Source: Deltaproteobacteria bacterium
GTDB taxonomy: Bacteria > Desulfobacterota > Desulfarculia > Adiutricales > Adiutricaceae
Direction of reading: 5' to 3'
DNA length: 45,303 nucleotides
Assembly (NCBI GenBank): GCA_031263525.1
Contig: JAISFP010000219.1
Coordinates: 1 to 45,303, forward strand
The number at the start of each line of letters is the position of its first letter. Within the stretch, counting starts at the first letter, position 1. The notes beneath the pieces are model-generated. The model had not been told where the DNA came from. It was given only the letters and a program-made list of their open reading frames with translations, and did not search any database. The translations under genes were made by a program, and so were the position numbers. Of this stretch, positions 21,501-33,500 are shown in pieces.

Positions 21501-24500
21501 TTCATGGCCTGCGCGCACGCCGCCAGGAGAGCGCCCAGCGCGCCTGGCGGCGGGTCCCCGGACTTGCCGTAGCGCAGGGGATCGAACGCGCAGCCTGAAA
21601 TTTCGGCGTCCCCGCCCGCTGGCTTCCCGTCCCTCGGCCCGTGCCCGGACTGGCCGGACGCGGCGCCGCGCCCGCGCGTCCCCCTGGGCGTCCTCAGAAG
21701 GGCGCCCGCGCGGCCCGCCGCCGGGACGCGGGCCCGTCCCGCGAGATCGTCCGGCCGCGTCTTCCCGGCCCCGAAGGACGGGGGCCGCCTGCGCGGCTGG
21801 CGGGACCCGGCCGCGTGCGCGGGCTGGATGCACGTTCCGGCGGCGGCAGCAGCGCAAGTCGCGGGATCGCCCGGGCAGGGCGGCTCTCCGTCAGGCACGG
21901 CGCCGTCAGGATGCGTCCCGCGCACGGAAGCGCCGGCTTCGCCGTCCGGCGGATCGCCGCGCCGGTCAGCGTCGCCGAGACGGGACCGAACGCCGCCGCA
22001 AAGCTGATCGCCTAGTCCGTCAGCGACGCCGGGACGGGTCCGAACGTCGCCGTCCGGCGGATCGCGGCGCCCGCGAGCGACGTCCTCGTCGTCCGGACAG
22101 CCAGGAACGGCACAGTCAGGCCGATCGCCTCGCCCGTCCCGGCCGTGCCCCGAAGGTCCGCCGGACTTCCCGTAGGCCTTGGGGTCGAAGGTGCCGGAGC
22201 CGGCTCCGGGTCTCGCCGAAGGCTCGCCGTAGCGGCAGGGGTCGTAGGAACGCGTGCCGGGCCCGTCGGACCCCGTCCCGGCGCCGGCGCCGGCCGGATC
22301 GCCCGACTTGCCCTGCGGCTGGACCGGGCGGGCGGCCTGCGGGGCGGGCCCGGGAGGCGGCGCCAGGCGGGCGAGGTCCACCCCGCCGGCGCGGTCGAGC
22401 GGGAACTCCGCGAGCGCCGTCACGCGGGCGGGCCCGGTGCCTGCGGGAAGCTCCGGGGCGAGCCGCCTCTGGAGGGCCTTCTCCAGGGCCGCGCGTTCGC
22501 CCCCCCCGAGAGCGGGGTACATGACCACCGCCGCGGACGCCTTCCCTGCGGCAAGCCACACCCTGGCGTCGAGCACGCCGGGGCTCTCCAGGAGCCTGCG
22601 CTCGGCCGAACGGAGCCGGCAGGCGAGGGACGGCGCGGTGCCGGGCCCGCAGAGGCCCAGGCAGTCGAAGCGGCCGTCCGGGCGGCGGCGGGCGACAATG
22701 TCCGTCATGACCAGCCAGCCGGGAGACGCGCCGCCCGGCACGGCGGCGGGCTCCGGGACAAGCCGGCCGGGGGCGTCCGCGGCGTCGGGGCCTCCCCGCG
22801 CGGGTGCGGCGGGCACGGACGCGCCGCCCGCCGCGAGCCTGCCGGGATATCCGGAGGGCACGGGCTCGCCGTCGCGGCCGAGCACGTAGACCGGCACGTT
22901 CGGGACGGGTGCGCCCAGGGTGCCGGGGAGCCTTCCGGGATGCGCGGGCTCGCAGAGCGCCGCGCCCATGGCCTCGTCGGGCCCCCAGGCGTAGACTATG
23001 CGGCACTCGCCGGAACCCTTGAGCATCTGCCTCACCGCGTCAGGCGGCAGGCTCGAGCCGCCCAGCGAGCGCGACCCCAGCGCGCACAGCGCCTTCAGCC
23101 CGTCCAGCGGGCGGGAGGCCGCGTAGCTCAGGGCCGCAGCCTCCGGAAGGGTCAGCACGGTCACCCCGGACCCCGCGACGAGGGAGGCGACGGAGGCCGC
23201 GGCGAAACGGCCGCCGGCCTGGCCGGCGCCGGGCATCGCGCAGGAGGCGCCCATGGAAAGCGGCGTCAGGATCTCCGCGAGCCCCGCGGGGCCTGAAGGG
23301 TCCGACAGGACGGAGAACACGTCCTCGGGGGAGGCCCCCGTGTCCTTCGCGCGGGACAGTGCCAGGTTCTTCAGGGCTTCGTGGCTCACGGGCACGAGGG
23401 CCCAGCCGGCGCCGGCGCCGTCCGGCCCGCCCGGGGCGGGACGCGCGAGGACCAGGGCGTGGGAGCCGCCGCGCGCGGGGTCGGGCGGCGCGGAAGGGGC
23501 CGACGGAACGGGCGGGGCGCCGGGCACGGGCGGGGCGTCCGGATCCAGCACGGGCACTCCGGGCGCGAGCGCGGCGCGGAATGCCGAGGCGCCCGCCGGG
23601 GCCACGGCGCAGCACGGGGCGGCGAGGGCCAGAGCGGCTGGCATCCCCGGCCCGTCCGCGACCGGAACGGCCGCGGCCCCGGCCCTCATGACGGCCACAA
23701 GCGCCGCGCAGTAGCCGGGCGTGGGCGAGGCGAGCACTGCCACGCGCTTCCCGGGGCCCGCGCCGGCGGCGGCGAGCGAGGCGGCGAGCGACGCCGAGGC
23801 GGATGCCAGGGCCCCGTACGAGACCGCGCCGCCCGGGGAACGGACCGCCGCGGCCACGGGATCGGCCGCGGCGGCGGCCGCGAACATGTCCGCGAAGGAG
23901 CCGGGCGGAAGCTCGCGGGCGCCGGCGGCCGCGGCCGCGAGCGCCTTGCGCTTCTCCGGGGGCAGCAGCTCGACCTCGTCGGCCAGGGCGCCCGGGGAGT
24001 CCTTCATGGCCCGGAGGAAGATCTCGTAGCCCTGGGCCAGGACCTCGGCCTGCCACGGCTCGAACGAGGCCAGGCTGTAGCCTATGGTGAGCTCGAGCCC
24101 GCCCGCGGACTTCCAGAACAGGGACAGCGGGAAGGAGTCCAGCCCCCTGGGGGGCGTCTCGGAAAGCGACACCACGGCGGGCGGCAGGCCGCCCCCCGGA
24201 ATGACCGGCGGGGGCGATATCACGTGGTCGGCCGCCGCCCTGCCCCATCCGGAGAGCCTCAGGATCTCGGGGTAGGACAGGTGCCCGAGCCTGCCGGTCG
24301 ACCGCGTCCTCGCGGCGGCGGCCCGGGCCGACGCCTCCAGGCTCGCGTCCGGGCCGAGCGGGAGCGGGAACGGCCTCATGAACCCGCCGGCGCCGCCCTC
24401 GGGGGCGGGGCCCAGGAGCGCGCACTGCGGGCAGCGGTTCCCGGTGAGCCTGGAAACGAAGGCCAGCCACGCGCCGGTCACGAAGTCTGCCAGGTCCACG

Positions 24501-27500
24501 CCCATGCGGGCGGCGGCCGCCAGGAACTCGTCGTGCTCCGACTCCTTGAATCGCACCGGCACCGCGCGCCTGGACCCCGCCTCCTTGTCGGGGCAGCGGG
24601 CCACGCGCCTGGGAAGCTCGGTGGGCTCGCCGGCGTCGCGGAGCAGCTCCTCCCACTGGGAATCCATCTCGGCGCGGGCGGCCATGGAGGCCGGGGCGTC
24701 GGGCGGCGCGGGAAGCCACGGGGCCTCGCCGGAGACGATCCCCACGAGAATGGCGAGCGCCTGGGACCGGTCGGCAGCGCCCATGTGGACGGAAAGCACG
24801 AGCTCGGTCCCGCCGCCGGGAAGCGACAGGCAGTCGGCGGCAATCTTCCCGGGACGCTCCGGCAGGCTCAGCGCCTCCGCCTGGGCCTTCATGACGCCCC
24901 TGGCCTTCTTCTCGGCGGCGGCCGCGGGCTCGGCGGACAGGTCCATCTCGCCCAGGACGCCCGCGGCGCCGGGCCCGCGGACGGGCCAGACCCGGACCGG
25001 CCGGGAGATCCCCTCGTAGACGTAGCTCGCCGAGAGTTCCGGCTGGGAGGCGAGGAGCGACTCCAGCACCCCGGCGGCGCCCCCGGCGATCCCCGCGGCG
25101 GCTTCGGGGGAGAACTTCGCGCGGAGCTGGCAGACGGCGCCCTCCATGCCTCCCGGGGAGGAGAGGAGCCCGGTCTGGAAGGGGGTGAGCGGCAGGACCT
25201 TCCGTATCCCTCCCGGGAAAAGCTCGCCTATCCTGCGGCGGTCGGCGTCGGTCAGCCCCGCCGGGGCGGCGCCCCAGGCGTCCGGCACGGGCGCCGCGGG
25301 CGCCCTGGTCGCGGGGGCCGGCTGGGACGCCGGCGCGAGCGGGCTGGCCGAGGGCTTCCCGAGGTATCCGGGCGCGTGCCCGGAGCTTATTGACGCGCCG
25401 GCCTTCACGGGCTCGGTCAGAGGCTCCGCGTCGTCCAGCTCGGAGAGGTCTATCTCGTAGGCGTCCTCGACCGGCGAGGCGCCGGCCTCCTCCTGGACGG
25501 GCAGGTCATAGAGGTCGTCGGCGACGTCTATCTCCTCCACGGGCACCAGGGAGTCCGCGTCGTCGAAGGCGTCCGGACGCGTCAGGTCGTCGTCCAGCAC
25601 CACCTCCTCCAGGGGGAGGTCGTCCAGCTCGAAGATGCCGGCGTCGTCCGCGGCGGAAGCGGCCGGGGCCGGGACGTCCGTGCCGGAAGCGGGGGCGGCA
25701 TCCGGCTTCGGTGAGACGCCGGGCGCAGGGGAAGCCGTGACATCCGGCTCCGGCGGCGCGCCGGCATCCGGGGAAGCAAATTCAGACGGCTCCGGCGGAG
25801 CGCCGGCATCCCGGGAGGGAAGGACCGCAGGCTCCGACGAAGCGTCATCCTGGGAGGCAGGGACGGACGGCTCCGGCGGAGCGCCGGCATCCTGGGAGGC
25901 AGGGACGGACGGCTCAGGCGGAGCGGCGGCATCCGGGGAGGCAGGGACGGACGGCTCAGGCGGAGAGCCGGCATCCGGGGAGGCAGGGACGGACGGCTCA
26001 GGCGGAGCGCCGGCATCCGGGGAGGCAGGGACAGAGGGCTCCGGCGGAGCGCCGGCATCCGGGGAGGCATGGACGGACGGCTCAGGCGGAGAGCCGGCAT
26101 CCGGGGCGGCATGGACGGACGGCTCCGGCGGAACGGCGGCATCCGGGGAGGCGGGGACGGACGGCTCCGGCGGAGCGCCGGCATCCGGGGAGGCAGGGAC
26201 GGACGGCTCCGGCGGAGCGGCGGCAGAAGGCTCCCGCACCGGGGAGGCGGGCTGAGGCGGCCCGTCCTCGACCGTGACGTCCTCCAGCGGCATCAGGTCG
26301 GCGTCGAGATCCTCGGCATCAGGCTCCGAGAACGAGACGGGAGGCACGGCCCGAGCCGCTCCGCCGTCAGGTGCCGCCCGGAGACCGGCGGCTGCCGGCG
26401 GCGAGGAGGGAATGGCCAGGGCGTCGGGAACGGGCCCCGCGCCGTCCTCCTCGACGAAGAGGTCCTCCAGGGGCAGGAGATCGTCCGCGCCCTCGGACGG
26501 CGCCTCCCGGCCGGAGGCGGCGGGAGAGGGCGCGGCGGCCGCGGGCGGGAACTCCACGGCCTCCGCGAACAGGTCCTCCAGCGGAAGGATGTCGTCGGCA
26601 CCGTCGGACGGCGCGCCGTCAGCGCCGGACGCTGCGGAAGGTTCCGGAGTCTCGGCAGGGGCGGAGGCGCCGGAAGGCGCCCGGACGTCCGAAGGAGCGG
26701 GAGAGCCGGAAGGCGCCTGGGCATCCGGGCGCGAGGGGGTCTCGGAAGGAGCAGGGACCTCGGCCGGCGCGGCGGCCGACGGCTGGGGAGGCTCCTCCAC
26801 CGCGATGTCTTCCAGCGGAATGACGTCGTCCGTGACGACGCCGGGCGCGGAGGACGCGTCGGAGGAGTCCGCGTCGTCCGGCAGGACGTCAAGGGCGTCG
26901 ATGTCGTCAAAGGCGTCGATCACGGCGTCCCCGTCAGCCCCGGCGGCAGGGGCGCCGGCCGGCGGCACGCCGTCGGGCGGCTCGACGCCTTCGATGATTG
27001 CGTCCAGGATGCTGTCGGCGTCCGGCAGCATGACGGGCTCGACCGCGTCATGCACGGACGGTCCGGCGGAAGGTGCGGGCGCGTCCTGCCCTTGCCTTTC
27101 AGGGGAAGGGGCGCGAGCGTCCTGCCCGGACGTTATGGCTGAAGGAGATGCCGTGTCCGCGGCGCGCCGTTCCGCTTCCGGGAAAGGCGGGGGCGGCACG
27201 GCGAGAGCCCCGGGATGCGCCTGGACTGTCTCGGGCTCGCGGGGAGGCGGGATCCTGGCCGCGGCCTCGGCGGTCTTCGCGGCAAGGTAACGCGGGAGCG
27301 CCGCCGGCCCGCGGTGGACGCGGCCGGTCTTGTAGAGCCGGCCGTCCGGGTGGCGGACGGCCAGGATGCCCGTGCGGAAAAGCCTGGCCGAGCGGAACGG
27401 CGCGGGCGAGTGCCCGGCGAAGGGGTCGGGCGGGAACAGGCGGTCGGTCAGGTCAGGGCGGTTCAGGTAGCCGGACGCGGTCTGGACGCCGCCTATGTAG

Positions 27501-30500
27501 AGCTCGCCTATGAACCCGGAGGGCAGGAGCTCGCCCTGGTCGTCTATGATGTACGCGGGACAGTTGGGCGCGGAGAAGCCCAGCGACTGCGGGACGCCGC
27601 CTGGCGCGCTGGACTCTCCGGCGACGGCGCCGGCGCACTCGGGCACGCCGAGTATGGAGGAGATCCTGCATCCCCCCGGCTCCAGGACCCTGATGGGCAG
27701 CGGCAGCCCCTCGCCCGCCGCGGAAAGGATCTTGAACGGGGTCAGCGGGTACTTGGACGCCAGGAGCTTCAGGCCCCCGGGCGGGAGCCAGACGGAGGAG
27801 CATCCCCCGTCGACGGCCGCGCGGTACAGCGCGCCCAGGTCGCGGCGGTCGTCATCGGCGAAGACGAGCGTCTTCGCCCCGCAGGCGAGCGGCGCCAGGA
27901 TCTCCAGAAACGAAATCTCGCTCGTGAACGGCATGAACGCGCTCTGCGTGTCCTCGGCCCTGAGGTCGAGGAACTCCGCCGTCCATGACGTGAGGTTCAT
28001 GAGCGCCGCGTGGCTCACGACCACCCCGACCTGCGCGCCTCCCCCGTCTGGGTCGCGGGCGTAGGACACGTAGGCGGGCATGTCAGGCTCCGCCAGGCAG
28101 GGGCCCGTGTCTGCCGGAGGCAGCTCGCCCTGCGTGGCGCCGTCACCCTCGGGAGCGGCCGGCGTCCCGAAGAGGATCGCGGGGGCCGACGGGCCCCCGG
28201 CCCCGCCGGCAGGACCGGCCGCGCCCGCGGGATCGGATCCGTCCGTTCCGGACGGCCCGCCAGGCTGGGTTCCGGCGCCGGGAGAGGCTGCTTCCAGCCT
28301 CGTGCCGCGCGGGTCAAGGACCACCGTGACGGGCGCCCTGTCCAGGACCCTGGCGAGCTGCGCCGGCGGGAGCGGGCCGTCCACGACCACCGCCGCGGGC
28401 CGCGCGTCCTGGAGCCGCATGAGCAGGTCCGCCTCGTCGTCCAGGGGGAGCGGCACGGCCGCGGCCCCGGAACGGAGCACGCCCAGGAGCGCCGCGGGGT
28501 ACGCGGGGCTCCGGCCCATCATGAGGCCCACGCGGCCCTCGCCGGGCCGGACGCCCAGGGCGGACAGCGCGGAGGCCAGCGTCCCGGACACCGCGGCGAG
28601 CTCGCCGTAGGACGCCGAGACGCCGCCCTGGGAGACCGCTGGCCGCCTCGGGCCCAGCGCCGCCCACTTGGAGAAGACGCCGGGCACGGTGCCGCCCTCG
28701 TAGACGCGGGCGAGCGCGCCCTCGGCCTCCAGCTGCGCTCGGCGCGCCGCGTCGCTCACGAGCTTCAGGCGGTCCACCGTCGCGGACGGGTCGGCGGCGG
28801 CGGAGGCCAGGATGGAGAGGTAGCTCTCCGAGAGGATGTGGATCTGCCAGGGCAGGAAGTAGCCCGTGTCGTAGTTGAACTCCGCCTCCAGCTGGGGCTC
28901 GTCCGACCATGTGACGGCCAGCGGGAACGCGAAGGCGCGGGGCCGCTCCTCGAAGCTGGCGATCCTGGGCCCGGTCGAGACGTCCGGCACCATGCTGGCC
29001 CGCATGCCCCAGAAATGCCCCACGGTCTCGCCCTTGAGCGGGGAGACCCTCTCGATTTCCATGAGCCCGAGCGACGCGTGCCTCGCGCCCTCGGCGGCGG
29101 CCAGCGCGGCCTCGCGGGCCACGTCCGAGAACCTGGCCCCGGCGGGCGCCTTGACCGTCACGGGAACCAGGCTCCAGCAGGGGCCCATGAGCCCCTCGCC
29201 GTCGCCGTCCCTGCCGTGCACGGAGAGCCCGAAGGTGGCGGAGGCGCCTCTCGACGCCCGGGTGAGGAGCACGCCCCAGGCGGCCATCAGGAACGCGTCG
29301 AGGGGGACGCCCTCCGCGGCAGCGGCGGCCGTGACCGCGGCCGACAGGCCGGCGGGAAGCTTCAGGAGGGCCTTGTCGGAGATGCTGCTGGCCATCACGG
29401 ACGCCCCGCCGGCCTGGGGGAAGCGGCCAGGGAGCCTGGAGGGGGCGGAGAGGTCCTGCAGCTGGCCGCGCCAGTACGAGAGGTCGGCCTCCCGCCTCGC
29501 GGGATCCCTCAGCCTCTGCATGAAGGCGGCGTAGGACGGCGCGTCGCCGTCCCGGCCGCCGCCAGGCCCTGCCGCGCCGGAAGAGCCGGGGGAGACGGGG
29601 GGGCCGGGGACGCCGGCGGAACCGGGAGCGGGCGCGGCCGCCCCGGCCGGGCCGCCCCAGAGCTCGCGGAGGAATATGGCGATGCTCACCGGATCGAAGG
29701 CGAGGCGGAGGTAGCTCACCACGAGCTCCCAGCCGTCGTCGGCGACCCTCAGGAGCGACGCGCGCAGGAGCGGGGCGCGGGAGACGTCCTTTATCGCCGA
29801 ATGGTGCGTGGCCTCGAGCGCGGCCAGCAGGGCCTCCCTGCGCCTGGCGTCCTCGTAGCGCAGGTCCTCCTCGGCGAGCACCTCGGAGACGGCCGGGATC
29901 CTGCGGGTCCAGACCTGCACGGGGAACCCGCCGTCCCTGGGGTGCAGGGACAGCCGGAACACGTCGTGGCGGCCGAGGATCAGCCCGAGCCGGTGGCGCA
30001 TGAGCTGGGGGTCCAGCGGGCCCGTCAGGTGCGCGGTGACCGTGGTGATCATGGGCCCGGCGCTCCTGGGCCCGTCCGTCCCGAGCCCTCCGCCGGTCAG
30101 GAGCGCCGACTGGCCGGGGGCGAGGGGCATCACGAGGGCAAGGTCGTCGCCCATGGACCGCCGGATCCTGGCGCGCTCGGCGGGCGAGAGGTCGGCCGGG
30201 GCGCCCGCGAACGGGTCGGTCCCCTCCGGGAGCGCCACGTGGGAGGCCTCGTCCTCCGAGGCGGGCGCAACGGCGGCGGCCGCCGGGGCGCGTCCGGCCT
30301 GGCCGGCCCCGTCGTCCGCGGCGTCGTCCGCCGGGGGCGCCGGCAGCGCCTTCACGTCCACGCGTCCGAAGGCGTCCAGCGGGAACTCCTGGAGTATCGC
30401 CACGCGTTCCGGCACCATGTACGCGGGAAGGCGCTCGGCCAGGTACGCCTTTATCGCGGGGGCGTCCGAGCGCGGTGTCCCGGAAAGCGTCAGGTACGCG

Positions 30501-33500
30501 CACAGGTAGGGCTCGAAGTACGACGAGTAGTCCTCGCGGCGGACGACCAGGGCCTCCAGGACGCCCGCGGCGCCCAGGAGCGTCCTCTCCACCTCGTGGA
30601 GCGGGACCCTCGCCCCGCGCACCACGGGGGCCTCGCCGGCGCGGCCCATGTAGTCCAGCCGCCCGTCGGGACGGCGGCGGGCCATGATGCCGGTCCTGAA
30701 CAGCCGCCCGGCCCGGTACTCCGGAGGGGAGATGGTCGCGAAGGGGTCGGGTATGAATGCCCGGGCCGTCTCCTCCGGACGCCTGTCGTAGCCGGACGCC
30801 GTCTGGACCCCGCCGCAGTGGAGCTCGCCGGGGAAGCCGGCGGGCACCAGCCTCATCTCGCGGTCGAGCAGGTAGGACGGGCAGTTGGGGGCGGGCCTGC
30901 CCATGGTCTCGGGGAAGGACCCGGGCCTCGCGTCCTCGGCGAGCGAGGTTATGGCGCATTCCGGGAGGCCGAAGCAGTTGACTATCCTGCAGCCGGAGCC
31001 GTCCCTTATGAGATCCTTCAGGTTGTCCCCGGAAAGGCCCCTGCCCCAGGTGAGTATGGTCTTGAGCCCGTAGAGGGGGTAGCGGGACGCGTACTGCCTG
31101 AGCTTCCTCAGCGGGAGCGACAGCGACGTCACGCGGTTTATGTGGACGGTCTCCCACAGGGCGTCGCCGCCGCCGGCGCCCGCGGGAAGCGGGAGCGGGA
31201 GCACCGCCGCGCCCCGCGTGAGGGGCACGAGCATCTCCATGAGCGACACGTCGGACGCCGGGGTGGAGAAGACGCAGTGCACGTCGCCGGGCACGATGTC
31301 AAGGAAGTCGCCCGCCCAGGAGAGCTGGTTGAAGAGCGCCCGGTGGCTCACGACCACGCCGCGCAGGCCGCAGGCGGACCTGGGCGCCGCTGCCCCGGAG
31401 GCCCCGGGGACGCCGGCGGCCCCGGGAAGCCCCCCGGCGTCCGGAGCCCCGAAAAGGTCGGCGTCCGCCGTCCCGAAAAGGCCGCCCGTTCCGGCCGGCC
31501 CGCCGTCGCCGGATCCCGGAATCCAGCCGCCGCCCGGCACGGGAATCACGGCGCCGCCCGATCCTGTCGCGGCGCCGTCAGTCCCGCCGGTCCAGTCAGT
31601 CCCGCCGGCAGGCTCGGCCGCGGCGCGGGCGGGCTCGCCGGACTGGCCGAGGAGCCTCCCGGATGAGTAGACGACGTAGGCCGGCGAGTCGGGATCGATC
31701 GCGACGCGATCGCGCTCGCGCTTGACGAAATGCACGGAGAGCTTGGAGAAGCCCATGACGCCGGACGTTCCGCCCTTGAGGAAGTATCCCTTGGGATCGG
31801 CCACCGGCGCGTCGCCCAGGGCGTCCATGGCGCCGGCGAGGTTCTGCGGGAGACGCCTTCCGCAGACCGCGAGGTCGGGGGCGGCCTCCTCAAGGAGGGA
31901 CCTGAGGAGATCGGCGGGGATGCCCGCCGAGAGCGGCACCGCGCAGGCCCCGCTCTTGAGCACCCCCAGGAGGACCGAGGGGTACTCGTGGTCGCCGTTC
32001 GCGAACACGAGCGCCACGCGGCTGCCCGGCCCGAAGCCGCCTACCTTCAGCTGCGCCGCGAACTTCGCGGACTCGTTGTCCAGGTCCCTGTAGCTCTGGG
32101 TGAGGTCTCCCCCGGCCACGGCCGCGGCGTCGGGGTTCTCCCTGGCGGCCTTGGCGAAGAGCTCGAGGACGGTCTGTCCGGAGTACCTGACAGGCCTCGC
32201 GTTGTTCTGGCGGACGAGGCTCAGGTCCTGGTCCTCGTCGGAAAGCCTCATGGCCCCTACGGTTACGTCCGGGCAGGAGGCCGCGGAGTCCAGGGCGCAC
32301 TGGAACGCCAGCGCCATCACCTCCACCTGCCAGTGGTCGTAGAGGGCGGTGCGGTAGGCGAAGTGCAGCTCCGGCTTGGACGGGTGGTCGCGGACGTTCA
32401 GGGAGAGCGAGCAGGGCCCGGGCGATCCGGACTCCTTCACGCGCTCCACGTCCGGGCCCGGGCCCGCGAGCTCGAAGGGCGGGAGGTACGAGTAGCCGTG
32501 GCTGAACAGGTCGGCGCCGAGCGGCGTGAGCGGCGCGAGCCTGCCGCGGGAGATGAAGTCCGTCGCCGCCGCGACGGAGGCCGCCGAGGCCATCTCGCGC
32601 AGGAGCCCGGAGAACGTCCCGCCCCAGGGGAGCCTCGCCGGCAGCGGCATCTGGAGCGAGAGCGGGCCGAGGGGCGCGCGGGAAAGGGAGGCGCAGGAGG
32701 TCCCGTCGCCGCTGCCGGGGGACGCGCCTGGGCCGGGGGACGCGCCGGGGCCGGGGCCGCTGCCTGAGGCCGGGCCGGACGCGGACGCGGAAGAGGAGGC
32801 CAGGCGGGCGGAAGCCCCCTGGTCGCCGGGGAGCTCCATGCCGAAGACGACGGCCTCTGACGCCGTGAGCCTGCCCAGCACCACGGCCCAGACGCCGGCC
32901 AGGAACAGGGACTTGGGCACCCCCTCGCGGGCGGCGGCCTCGGCGAGCCGGGCGTTGGTCTCGGGGCGCAGGCGCATCGTGACCGAGAGGACGCCCCCGC
33001 CCTCCTTCACCTCGGAGAAGCCGGGACGGCGGGGGATGCGCGTGGGCGCGTCCACCTGGGAGAGGGCGTCCTTCCAGGACTTCAGGCCCCTCTCCGCGCC
33101 GTCCGGGCCCGGGAGCCGGGACAGCGCCCCGGCGAGGCCCGGGAAGTCGGGCCTGGCGCCCTCGGGCGCGGAGACCAGGAACTCCAGGACCCTCTGGGCG
33201 GAGCGCGGGTCGAAGACCAGCCTGGACGTGGACAGGACCAGCTCGGAAGAGTCCTTCCCGGTCTTGACCAGCGCGGCTCGGAACCCGCCCGCGCGGGACG
33301 TGTCGGAGAGCTCCTCGGCGTAGGCGGCGGCCATCTCGGCCAGGCGCCTCTCGCGCTGGACGAGGGCCAGCCCGGAAAGGTCCGCGAACCTCAGCACCTC
33401 GGATGCCCCGGGCGCCCTGCGGACCAGGACGTTCACCGGGGGGCTCCCCGGGCTCACCGCCAGGCGCATCAGGTCCAGCCGCTCGCACAGCGTCCTCACG

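Noticed and set aside
28314-31157. 947-aa - strand ORF in another frame inside the NRPS-like gene
   Set aside because: Arg/Pro/Gly-rich out-of-frame translation of A1/C3 DNA; shadow ORF.
28010-31666. 1218-aa + strand ORF antisense to the NRPS-like gene
   Set aside because: Gly/Arg/His-rich shadow translation with no domain signature; the opposite frame has C/A domain homology throughout.
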